From assembly GCA_035772405.1 (NCBI GenBank), contig JAYKKM010000065.1:1274001-1338000 (forward strand): a DNA stretch of 64,000 bases. Direction: 5' to 3'. The notes under the pieces were generated by a model. The model was not told where the DNA came from and did no database searches. It worked only from the letters and a program-made list of their open reading frames with translations. The DNA comes from Chrysogorgia sp. JL179-B06 (taxonomy: Eukaryota > Cnidaria > Anthozoa > Scleralcyonacea > Chrysogorgiidae). This document shows positions 1 to 10,075 of the stretch, piece after piece. Position 1 is the stretch's first letter; every line of letters begins with the position of its first letter. The position numbers were made by a program, and so were the translations under genes.

Positions 1-807
1 AAACATGGTGAAGTGCGTGCTTAATGAAATAAACAACTATGATGTAAACAACTGCTATCATGAGAATCACTTGAGGATGTTTTGCCCGTTTATCGGATTA
101 GCACATTTAGGTGTTTGACAACACTAAAGATTAGTGTATTGCAATTGTTATATTTCTATGCTTTAATTCTTGACAGATGTGTTTCTCACCACACAACAAC
201 TTAAACTTAGTTGAACAATACACTGGACATTGAACAAAAAAATATAAGTGCACCGATTTTCCTATTTGCCAGCTGCCAATTCGCTGCCAATTGGTATTTA
301 GCTGCCAATGCAACACCAATCTCTCACGTCTCTTGAAGCCCGTTCAGTCCAACTTTACAAATAATCACTACCTATCAACTAGTGAAAACATTTGCATTCA
401 AATTCAACTTCAAAAAACTACATAAGAAAGCTCCGATCACTATCCCCCAAATAAGAGTTACTCATTAGAACAGCGATGATCCCAATTCCAGGTAATTTTC
501 TGTTCTGTAGATGAGCCATTTGAACGCATCATTCGATTCCTCATTCAATTCTGCGTATAATAACATGCAATTCACCATTTAAATTTTATAAATAAAATAA
601 TACTTGAGAGCCGAAGCCATTATTAGAAAAGTTAACTCAGAAGTCTCAGAGTATAAACATCTCACCATGCATGTCATATGATGCATGTTATACGAAAGTC
701 ATATGATGAATTAAAAGTGCAAATTTAAAATCTCCATTTGTGACAAGTGCAGCTGTTAGTACTTAATCGATCATTTAACTCCATCTTTTATCTGCTGTTG
801 TCATTAG

Positions 808-904
808 TAAAGAGCAAAAGGAGTCGTGGGACTGGATAAAGGAAACACATTTTGATTTCGTAGAGAAGAAAGGTGTAATGAAACGAACTGACATTCCAGA
901 AGAG
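808..904 (+). other. Candidate host exon
   Basis: A short open stretch starts right after a TTAG-type acceptor (ends 807) and runs to a GAG|GTATAT donor at 904/905. It encodes a charged peptide containing ESWDWIKETHFDFVEKKG. A second open stretch with an acceptor-like AG follows at about 947..1029. I do not recognise the protein. Only the splice signals and the plausible amino-acid composition support this call. Confidence 0.25.
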
Positions 905-1389
905 GTATATCATTTTAGAATTACCGCTAATTAATTGTCCGAATGTAGGCATTAAGAAGAATCATTTCCATTCTATTTTACCCAGATAATCGACGATACA
1001 ATTTGCGCAACACTGATCAACATGTTTAGACAGGAAGTCCGTGTAACACAGGACAGGTACGAAACCATGTACATCAATGTTTTATAATCAATCAAAAAAC
1101 ACATGCATTTATCCCGAGGTGCAGTATAGGAAACAAGTTTAAGTTTCCGGGGAGCACAAGTTCTTAACTAACATATACTTTTTGACTATATATGTATTGT
1201 TAAACATGAGGGCACTTCATAACGGTTATAAGGCACACGCCCCAGATTCCCCGCCAACATCTATAACTGAATTAGTAAACTGATTATTTTTTGGTCACTA
1301 AAGTAACATTCAAATTGTACTCAAAGTTTTCATATCACCATAACAAGCTAAAAACATAACCTGAGTATTAATAATCTAAGCCGTAACAG

Positions 1390-2490
1390 TTAAAGGTGGG
1401 TTACAGTCCCTTCTGCGCATGTGCGGGGTTTGTTTACGTTTTGCTTGTTTTGTTTATGTAGGAGACTCCTCACCGGAAATGGCTGCTATATTATTAAGCA
1501 CGTTGGTTTTAATATCGCAAGCTGGATTCAAGTCCTTTGATATCGAATCCTAATCTACTTTGCTATTGGATCCAGCTAAGTTAAGATACAATACTAGACT
1601 GGTAGAGATGCCTTTAAAGACTAAACCAGCCCTGGACTAAAGTGTATTTATTTCACACGCACGATCCGACATGGCGAAAATCCTGATCAATTTCTACGGC
1701 TACTATGCTTCGAAAACCTCTGGGGAATCGCCGCCGAATCGAAGAATCAGTTAATTTTGATAAGCATTTCATAAAATACAACAAACCTTTGACCATTTAA
1801 AGGCCTTCCATGTTCTTTAAGATACAGTAAACTCGCACGGCTTTCGATTTTTTTTTACTGACATCACAATACATATAATCCGACGACCGACTTCGATTTT
1901 GAACATACTATAAATACACCACACTATAATAAGGTACATATATAAAGTAATATATATATACTGAAGTTATTTTTTTCTTGCTTTTACTACTGGAAGAGAG
2001 CGCTTGTTTGCATTTTATAAAAATATGCTTGACATTGCCTCCGGTGTTGTTAGAGATTACCGTTTACACACCGCGGCTAAAAAATCGACATCAGAGCATG
2101 TATTAAAGAACATGGAAGGCCTTTAAAGGGTCAAAGATTTGTTGTATTTTATAAAATGCTACCCCGAGAATTTCACTCGTATATTTTCACGGCATCTACG
2201 TAGTTGGCGTCTCGCACTTCATTGTTCATATTTAATCAATTATTTTCTTCTTTGAATTTCTTCCATGTCGTGTGTGTGAAATAAATACAGTTTATCTCTA
2301 CCAGCGTAGCAAAATAGATTGGAATTCGAAATCAAAGGATTTAAATCACCATATTGTTCTACACGCCTGCGATAAAAACAACGCACTTATATAGCAGCCA
2401 TTTCCGGTGTGGAGTCTCCAGCATAAACAAAACAAGCAAAACGTAAACAAACCCCGCACATGCGCAGAAGGGACTGTAACCCACCTTTAA
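1390..2490. mobile_element. Foldback palindromic element, about 1.1 kb
   Basis: The two ends are inverted copies starting TTAAAGGTGGGTTACAGTCC (1390 onward, and the complement ending at 2490). The match continues inward for over 200 bp on each side. A second matched pair lies nearer the centre (about 1763..1826 against 2098..2160, around 'aaggccttccatgttcttta'). No coding region is visible. It looks like a non-autonomous foldback/MITE-type DNA transposon. It sits inside the larger inverted-repeat region 241..3560. Confidence 0.7.
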
Positions 2491-2875
2491 AATTGTGTAT
2501 TTTAGAAAACCTGAAAACATCTTCCTTCCTACCACGTCGTTCAAGTTCGATGTTCAACTATGGAATGGCGCAAACAACAAAAACAAGTGAGTTTGTGTAG
2601 ATGTCGTGTAACGGTGTTTCAAAGTGAACCAATCAGATAGCAACAATATTTTAATGATCTCATCGTACATCCTTGTTTTAGGAATGATTACATACATTTA
2701 GTTCTTCTGGTAGAAGCTACTGCGTTAGTCGTATCGGCGTTCAAAAAAATTTCCAGAAAAGAGGCTATCAAAATGTTGGATAAAGTAATATTCTAAATGT
2801 ACAAAGTAATATATGTATGTAAATTAACAAATTTTATATAACAAATGTATACAAATGTAATGTTCAAAACGTTAA

Positions 2876-3350
2876 TTTGAAAAATTTCAAATAAAATAGT
2901 AGTTTGAAATGTGAAAGGACGCGTTGATGTCATTGAATTTTATAAGGAATGATTGCTCATCCACCGAGCGAAAAATAATCTGCAAGCGAATTAAACAGTC
3001 TGTCTACATGACAGAAGTTGAAAAATTTCAAATAAATAGTAGTTTAAAAATTGAAAGGGCGAATTGCATGTTATCATACGCAGAATTGTATAAGGAATCG
3101 CATGGTGTGTTCAGATTGCTCATCTACAAAGCAGAAAATGATATGGAAGCGAATTGGCATGTCTGTCACTCAGTCAAAAAGCGCGCTAAATGACGGAAGT
3201 TGAAAAATTTCAAATAAATAGTTTGAAAATTGAAAGGGCGAATTGCATGTTATTGTATGCAGAATTGTATAAGGAATCGAATGGTGTGTTCAGATTGCTC
3301 ATCTACCAAGCAGAAAGTAATCTGGAACGGATTAGCTGGTCTGTTGTTAT
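2876..3350 (+). repeat. Three imperfect tandem copies of a 130-180 bp unit
   Basis: The motif 'gaaaaatttcaaataaa' followed by 'attgaaagggcgaattgcatgttat' and 'gcagaattgtataaggaatc' recurs near 2878, 3018 and 3200. The later copies are translatable with a shared peptide beginning MTEVEKFQINS and containing ANCMLxYAELYKES. A related copy lies inverted at about 480..600. The similar open frames may be chance products of duplication rather than a gene. Confidence 0.6.
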
Positions 3351-3575
3351 ATCTTATTACGGGAAAAATGATGGGAGCTGTCTGCGCGCTTAAAATGTTC
3401 TTTTATTGTGATAAACATGGTTCATTGAAGTTGATTTTGAGTGCAAATGTTTTAGCTAGTTGACAGGTAGTGATTATTTGGAAATAAAGTTGGTCTGAAC
3501 GCGTTACAAGCGACGTGGGAGAGTGGTGTTGAATTGGCAGCTAACTTAATTGGCAGCGAATTGGCAGCTAACTTC

Positions 3576-4010
3576 ACTGCAATTGTCAAAAATTGCAAAC
3601 AATTCAATGGAGAACACGGCCAACACGGTTGTGATTGGTGCGAATTTCCTGGCGAAACCATTGACAATGGTGGTAACTAGATATTACACATAGGGGGCCC
3701 TCCGAAAATGTGGACACCCATGAAGCACATGCGGTATGACCTTTAAGCGATCCATGAAGGCGAAGCTGTCAAAGGGGTTAAAGGGCCATCCGTAATTGGA
3801 ATTCTTCCAACCTTCGACCAAGTGAGAGGTGTTGCTGTCGACTTCATGGATTACTGGAATATGTCTTAGGAGTCACCCATCAGTTTAACTGGTGGATGGA
3901 TAGCCGACAACACGAGAAGAGCTACTATAATGGTACAAGGGAACAAGTCATTGACAACCGACTCCAGGCTATTGATGTTCCAAACGAAATCGCAGCGCAC
4001 CAAAATCAAT
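3576..4010 (+). pseudogene. Transposase-domain protein fragment, degenerate
   Basis: Plus-strand translation, with frameshifts and stops, reads VKNCKQFNGEHGQHGCDWC, then VKGVKGPSVIGILPTFD, then a stretch with VLGVTHQFNWWMDS, NNGTR-like residues and VIDNRLQAIDVPNEI. This order matches my recollection of a family of transposase-domain proteins abundant in cnidarian genomes, with a CxWC-type site, a GVKGPS...FD block and a downstream D/E-rich core. At least two frame changes and in-frame stops (for example near 3669 and 3870) show that the copy is dead. Family assignment is from memory of the pattern; a protein search would settle it. Confidence 0.5.
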
Positions 4011-4033
4011 AGCTGATCAATACCAAGATCAAT

Positions 4034-4375
4034 AGAAGATTTCGACATTGCCGACTGGTTCCCAGATGCGTTCCCTAATACCAACGAACAGATAAAGGAA
4101 CAAGAAGCCGACCTATTCCCCGAGTTATCAGAAGGTTTCGACATTGCCGACTGGTTCCTGGATGGGTTCCCTGCTACTGTCGAGCAGATAAACAAACAAG
4201 AAGCCAACCTATTCCCAGAAGCCTCCATAGTTGACGCCGAGTTATCAGATTTCGACATTGCCAACTGGTTCCTGGATGGGTTCCCTGCTCCTGACGAACA
4301 GATAAACAAAGAAGAAGCTGACTGGTTCCCAGATGCGTTCCCTGCTACCAACGACCAGACAAACGAACGCTGTGG
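4034..4375 (+). repeat. Tandem repeat encoding acidic/aromatic units (FDIADWF...FP)
   Basis: Four imperfect units of roughly 70 to 110 bp share 'gattgccgactggttcc' or close variants. In one plus-strand frame, open from about 4016 to 4417, they encode FDIADWFPDAFPNTNEQI-like repeats ending in EQINKQEA-type segments. There is no start codon in the frame. It could be a terminal exon of a repeat protein or an expanded piece of the adjacent transposase-like pseudogene. The function is unknown. Confidence 0.5.
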
Positions 4376-4799
4376 TTTGTTCAGGCTCTCCACAACAAAC
4401 TCTCATCATCTCTACTAAAATCCATAGTAAAACTTCAAAAACATGTCGATACTGCTACTGAAATGGCCGATGTTTCTTCCCTGCCACGGCGCTTAATACA
4501 GCTTGCTGATTGGTTCAAAACACGATAATCAACACATGTGTGATTACTATAAATAATCGTACATGTGTGATTATAAGTTTTATTAGTGGCAGAGCCATCA
4601 ATAAAACACTGTCTATTATATAGTAGCAGTATGTGTCTCACATGCACACATTTATTTTTAATTCGTAGGGAAGACGGCACAATGGATCTTGTACAGAATG
4701 CATTTGACCCAAATGGAACACCAATGTGTATTTATGGTGGCCCTGCATATCCCCACCATGTGCACCTCGAAACCCCTTGTTTTGATACTACAAATCTAT

Positions 4800-6382
4800 C
4801 TATCGGGTCGAGCGAACTCGGACTCCTTTGACTATTTTCCTCCACACGACCCGATCCTGCATTGCGGCATCAAGTTCTTCTTTCTCTAGATTTGTGTCTC
4901 CTCATTTGTTCTAGCTATGTTGTGTGTGGGCGCCCTCTTGATCTTTTTCCATGGGTGGGATCCCATAGAAGCAGTTGGTGTAGCGTTTGTTGCTCACTTC
5001 TCCAGACATGCCCTACAAAACTCAACCTCCGACTTCTGATAACATTAGTAATGGCATCTAAGTTGTCATACAGATAGTCATTTGTTTTGTGTTCTTTCCA
5101 GGAAATGTCTTGTGCTTTTCTTAGCAGCCTAGTGTAAGTGCCATCAAGATGTTTCTCCATACGTTTAGTCAATGTCCAACTTTCAGCCCCGTATAGAAGA
5201 ACACTCTCCACTGTTGCTCTGAAAAATTGGATTTTAAGCTTCCTACTCAATGTTGATTTCCATATCACGTCCATTTTATTTGCTGCAGCCCATGTCATAC
5301 CAATTCGAGTGTTCATGTCTGTCTCTGAGGAGTTAATCCATGAACCAAGGTATTTGAAGTCTTCAGCACACTTCAACCATGTACTCGGTTTTTGTAACAT
5401 TCACATGAAGACCAACAGATTCAGCTGCTATTTCGACTCTCAGTAATAGAAGTTGAGCCTTCTCAATTGTATCAGATAACAAGGCAATGTCGTCTGCAAA
5501 ATCAATGTCCGTTAATATTACTTCAGGGTTTCTTCTACTACGACGAGGATACAGGGTAAAACCTGTTTGATGAGGGTTGGATGTTGCCTTCCTCATTGCA
5601 TAGTCAAGTGCTAAGATGAAAAGTGGAGGTGCTAAAGTGTCCCCTTGGAGTACGCCAGCAGATATATTAAAGAGATCTGTTTCGCCATCTGGTGACAATA
5701 CCTGAGCTTCTGTGTTCTGGTATAACATTTTTACTGCATTTATAATTTGTGGTGGTATTCCATAAGCCTCCATGATTTTCATAAGTTTTCCACGGTGAAT
5801 CGAGTCGAAGGCTTTGCTAAAATCAACATATGTCAACACTGCTGGTAAGTTCTTAGCCTTAATGCATTCAATTAGCCATCTTAAAGTTAATATCTGCGCG
5901 AGCGTGGATCTGTTTGGTCGAAATCCATTTTGGTTCATGCGAAGTATTGGTTCTAAGTGGGGTCTTATCCTTTGAAGTAGCATTTTGTTGTAGACTTTGG
6001 ATGCAATCACTGTTAAGCTGATTCCATGGTAGTTATTTGTGTAACCCAAATCACCTTTCTTTGGAAGTGGTATTAATCCGCTTCTGCCCCATATTTTCGG
6101 TTTGTCCCCATGGAAAGTCTTATTGCACACTTCGAGTAGTGGATCTATCAGTGCTTCTGTCTTCCAGACTTCTATCGGAATATCATCAAGTCCTGTTGCT
6201 TTACCGTAAGTGAAGGATTTGATGCACCTTTGCAATTCATCTTTCGTGAAATCCTCAGTGACGATTGGTAACGTCTCCTGAATTACTCGAGTAATTTCAC
6301 GTTCCTTGATTACAGGTGGTTGTCCAAGAGGTTGTGAAAGGAGTTGACAGCTTTTATCTTTCCAGTTGGTGTGTTCACACAT
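4800..6382 (-). pseudogene. Non-LTR (LINE) reverse transcriptase remnant
   Basis: The minus-strand frame 6382 to 5363 carries reverse-transcriptase blocks in order: YGKATGLDDIPIEVWK, GLIPLPKKGD, QNGFRPNRSTLAQI, the active-site block LTYVDFSKAFDSI, GVLQGDTLAPPLFILALDYAM, then the second catalytic FADDIALLSD. The C-terminal part continues in another frame (5400 to 4915), with FKYLGSWI and LYGAESWTLTKRMEKHLDG, and ends in a third frame at a TAG at 4800..4802. No endonuclease domain lies upstream, so the copy is 5'-truncated, as is usual for LINE insertions. Two frameshifts inactivate it. The tail style suggests an RTE- or I-like clade, but I cannot assign it firmly. Confidence 0.85.
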
Positions 6383-6899
6383 GCAAGATTATAATACAAA
6401 TGCAATATTATAATACATATGAGTGCAGTACGCATTTAGTTGAATGGTTCTTTGCAGAACTATTCTAAGTTTGTTGACATTAAAAACCCTTCAAAATTGA
6501 TCTGAGTTCTGTAGGGAAAATGTATACAGCTAAATCAATTAACATTGTCCTCGACAAAGCTAAAAGGCCAAAGCTAAAATGTCAAAGCCAAGCGCGAAAG
6601 TACGATTTCCTTAAATTTTTTAGCTCTTGGCTGCAAGTCTCCCTGTATTTCAATTTTTAATGGAGAATTTCGACACAACTAATTGGACTAATGGACCCTC
6701 CAGGAATATTTTGCATGAAACATAAACAATGCTATGGAAGAGTTATTTAATTTTAACAAAATATCAAACTATTGTCAAACATTTTCTAGCAAGTAACATT
6801 ACATTTATCCTGTCGGATCATGTGTGTTATTTTGCCATACTCATTTTGAGGCAATTTTATCTAATAACACAAGAAATAAGTTATTTTGCCTCTGTTGCT

Positions 6900-7351
6900 G
6901 TTCCATCTGCTGTACTAGCATTGTTTGGACAACCTGCCTGTTATTTTTCTCTGTCATGCTGCATCATCTCCAGAAAGTGCTGGTGTCGATTTGCCTCGGT
7001 CTCTTGTTGCTTCAACTTCAACTTCAAAGCCATTTCCCACATCAAAGACTATTGAGCTTCGTTTTTCTCTTAGGTAATGTAAGGTTTCATTACCAGTCCA
7101 TCTCTTATTTTTCCCAGGAGTGCACTTTTCCTCACCCTCCTTTTTGTATCTTAAAGCTTTTCCATGGCCTTTGCTCTGTCTTGGGCAAGCTCTACTTGAT
7201 TAACAAGATTCTTCTGTTTATTTTCTTTATCTTCTCTCTCAGCGTCCTCAGCAGCATCCTCTTTTTCTATTATTTCCTCCAGTGCTGTTTCTATTTCAGT
7301 CATATCTGTTGCTATACCATTGGGTTTCTCATATTTAACCTTTGCTCTCAA
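6900..7351 (-). pseudogene. Charged coiled-coil ORF remnant (transposon-associated Myb/SANT-type protein?)
   Basis: Minus-strand translation gives a Glu/Lys-rich segment at 7351 to 7151 (ETALEEIIEKEDAAEDAERE). After a stop it continues with RWTGNETLHYLRE and, in a shifted frame, MALKLKLKQQETEANRHQHFLEMMQ. A trihelix- or Myb-like protein with a basic C-terminal helix and ELxLKRxQQE tail is typical of mobile-element accessory proteins. Only the C-terminal half is seen here and it is broken. The long plus-strand frames across the same bases are shadows. Confidence 0.35.
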
Positions 7352-7544
7352 CTTATAACAGCTTCGTGTATCTATCTCTCACTGCTCGCTGATCGAGATC
7401 TGCTTTAAGGGTGTTCAGACATATTTATTTTGGCCTGTTGCTAGGGAAAACTTGATTTGACCACAGGGCTTCTGGAGCTTTACAAATTTGATCCCCATGC
7501 GAGATATCCTGCACGTGGTATATGTGAACGAAGATCTTTTGTTC

Positions 7545-7583
7545 GGTGACGTCATACGATGACGTCATCGTGACGTCATCGAG
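7545..7583. promoter_or_regulatory. Cluster of three TGACGTCA palindromes
   Basis: Three copies of the 8-bp palindrome TGACGTCA occur within about 36 bp (near 7547, 7560 and 7571). This octamer is the consensus cAMP-response element bound by CREB/ATF bZIP factors. No promoter or gene start was identified next to it, and it lies in repeat-derived sequence, so a regulatory role is only possible. It could equally be part of a transposon terminus. Confidence 0.35.
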
Positions 7584-7914
7584 ATCAGGAAAATCCTATA
7601 ATTTCTGCCAATTTTAAAGTTTTGTGAACAAAACAAGTTTCACCTAAACGAAAACTGTTATGTGCAAAAAAGTACGCATGCATTTCTCAATTGAGCAAAT
7701 TTTAATGATTTTATGGCCGTTTTAGTTGGATATTTTCAATAAAAAATGGAATATCTTTGTCATTTTTGGTTGATTCATAAAACCCATGCGTACTTTTTGG
7801 GAAACGTATTAGCCCTATGTGTAAACGAATAAAAAGTAGCTATTTGATGAATACTCGCGGAAATTATAGGAATCTTGTTTTTGCCGGGAATACATTCAAC
7901 CTAGCCTGCGAATA

Positions 7915-8824
7915 TCAGGCGAGGGTCCTCTTCCCGCCTGATCGGATGGAGTTCGAAGCGGTTCTTCGCTCGTTGATAAGCTCTGCCGATTTCTGAATTC
8001 TGGCGTTCAAACCTTTCAGTAAAAAACAAAGAAGGATGTAATTTGGCATGTAGTTTTTTGCTTTGGTTTTACCACATTGAATTGCCTCATCGGAGGAAGA
8101 AAACAATGACTTGGCTTCACAGTCGTGGTAGATGACAGTTAGGGAACACTTCAAATCACTACGTGTACGAACTCGAGAGGTTAGTTCGTCGATATCAATG
8201 TTCGAGCTGCCGCACTGTTTAATCTTACTTAATTCCATCAACATTTTAGCAGAAATTATGTAGTGGGCATCATCTTTGATAATTATTTTTTCATCAGAAA
8301 GTTCGTTTTGGTTATGTTTTGTAACCATAAATATTTTGTTCATTTCACCCTCAAGTTTGACACTTTCGCTTAGTTCCTGAAGCATGCATTCGCTTTCAGT
8401 TTTTTCACTCTCCTGAGACAGAGAGAGGATTCAAGCCAACTTCACTAAACACATCTTTTTAATTTTTGGCATTGTTGAATGCTTGGAAAAACTCGGTGTT
8501 GATGTTTTCAGGTTCACTACCGTCGCTGCACAATGTCGATGTTTCTCATCGTCCTGTCTCGTTGCTCTCAATTTTTCGGGGCTCATATTCTTCCAAAAAA
8601 TTAGTCTGTATTTCAACGTCTTTTACTTCGGCCTTTTCAGTTTGAGTTTCTATGTCCTTCGTTTCTTTTTCAGTTTGAGTATCTACGTCCTTTGTTTGTT
8701 TTTCCGTCTGTGTCTCGACGTCCATGGTTATGACCATGCCCACGAGCAGAGCAATGCTTCCATGAAAGGTAATGGTGTTGCCGTAGGTTTGAGACGTGGA
8801 TGGTAATCGGACCGGAGATTGCAA
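7915..8824 (-). pseudogene. Unrecognised minus-strand ORFs with QTE repeats, probably one broken gene
   Basis: Three overlapping minus-strand frames (8824 to 8546, 8616 to 8431, 8385 to 7915) look like pieces of one gene. The first carries about five tandem copies of a 'K-D-V/I-E/D-T-Q-T-E-K' unit (8590..8730). The last encodes a 156-aa segment, MLQELSESVKLEGEMN onward, ending in a basic tail. Repeats of DVETQTE type are common in N-terminal parts of cnidarian repeat-borne proteins, but I recognise no catalytic domain. Breaks at about 8430 and 8550 suggest decay, or possibly introns. Confidence 0.35.
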
Positions 8825-9279
8825 GAGTTATTAGAGAGTTTGAGGACATAACGAGGAAGCCAAAATGTGTGAGAACCACAACGATCTTAAGTGTGTTATC
8901 TATGTTAGCAAGTGGCTTGTCAGTCAAACAAAGCCCATTTCAGATCCCATCAAGAAAAACAATCATCCTTGATCTCTTTAGCCAGCCTCCAGTCCAAAGT
9001 AACAGCTACAGCTAACCTCCTTGAAGAATGATTGCTCCCTCTTCTCAGCTGTATATTGCATCACAAGTATGTAATGGGAATATGGATGAATTTGAGCACA
9101 AGAATCGAAATATCCACCAGCATTATCACAAAATGGCAATCTGAGAACAGGTACAACGTCTTATCTAGTTCAATGCTTGGACGACCTGCTTCCCTCCCAA
9201 GACAATGCAAACAATCCCAATGTATAAGTCATTATCCTTGACTGCACTGCTATTGTGAATATGCTATGGCTTGGCCCTG

Positions 9280-9735
9280 CCCTGCTAAAACATTTTCAGA
9301 TTATGCAACACAAGTTTTCCTGCCATACATTGCATGCCAGTTGCAGCATGTTAGTTGAGTGGACATTGTTTTGGACGAGTACCTTCTCGTTCACACTGAA
9401 GTACTGCGTAATTGAACCCAGAAATGTATCAAGGCTTGCTCCATGCACTCCCAAAGAGGCCGCCGACACAAGCATTCTCCATCTGGAAGATCCTGTGAAA
9501 GCAGGGAATAACAAAGTTTCCATACGTACTTGACAGATGTGGTAGTATTGGCAGTGACCAACGCCTCAATACACTGAAGTGTGGATCGCTTTTGGTACTA
9601 GAAAAAGCTTCCACTTCTTAGCAGCTCGGGAGATGACCAGAACCTTGGGGTCTGATCGGTGTATTGCGTCGCCAATGTTCAATGCGTTCACTGGCTGTGA
9701 CAGTGGGTAAAAGAACAGCATGTCATATCAATATC
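9280..9735 (+). pseudogene. Fragment of a multicopy repeat-borne protein (FxALTGCD family)
   Basis: Plus-strand translation with stops shows FSDYATQVFLPYI, then VDIVLDEYL, and near the end SPMFNAFTGCDSG. This order matches a repeated protein family I recall from cnidarian and other invertebrate genomes, characterised by a FHALTGCDT-like motif. Several in-frame stops and frame changes make it a dead copy. Its molecular function is not known to me. Confidence 0.4.
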
Positions 9736-10075
9736 AAAATTGGAAAGCTTCTTCAGAAAGGAGTTATTGTGGAGTCTGCTCATGAAACAGGATAATTTAT
9801 TTCGCCCATTTTTCTTGGACTCAAGGCAAATGGTGTAGATTATAGAATGATTCTCAACTTGAAAGAGCTTAATAGCTTTGTTGAGTACCAACACTTCAAA
9901 ATGGAGACCCTAAGTTCCGTGACAAATTTAATGACTGAAGGATGAATCGACATTCGAGATGCTTACTATAGTGTATCTATTTCATTAAAGCATCAAATTG
10001 GTATCTCAAATGTTTTGGTGAGATAAGTTATACCAGTATTCTTGCTTGCCTATCCGTAGCACTTAGAATTTTCAC
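9735..10075 (+). pseudogene. DIRS-like retrotransposon reverse-transcriptase remnant
   Basis: After the preceding fragment, the plus strand reads IGKLLQKGVIVESAHETG, stop, FISPIFLGLKANG, then YRMILNLKELNSFVEY and IDIRDAYYSVSI. The blocks ISPIF, RMILNLKxLN, HFKMETL and DxxDAYYSV are the N-terminal half of DIRS/Ngaro-type reverse transcriptases, whose elements integrate by a tyrosine recombinase. At least two stops are present and the catalytic YVDD-like block is absent, so only a 5' fragment remains. Confidence 0.65.

Larger units (their letters stand above)
241..3560. repeat. Region bounded by long inverted repeats (arms about 241..605 and 3190..3560)
   Basis: The reverse complement of about 241..605 matches about 3190..3560 with scattered substitutions and small indels. 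Both arms share a block of repeated 'ttggcagc' units, the stretch around 'taggtagtgattattt' and a block around 'gcagaattgtataaggaatc'. This resembles the two ends of a roughly 3.3-kb mobile element or an inverted duplication. No transposase frame is visible between the arms. Exact ends and target duplications could not be fixed by eye. Confidence 0.6.

Noticed and set aside
3866..4393. Long minus-strand open frame over the FDIADWF repeats
   Set aside because: It is the antisense shadow of the plus-strand repeat frame and shows only Ser/Asn-rich repeats without a plausible start or splice context.
6824..7408. Plus-strand 194-codon frame rich in Leu, Cys and Phe
   Set aside because: Composition is that of the complement of a Lys/Glu-rich coding sequence; the minus-strand remnant explains it.
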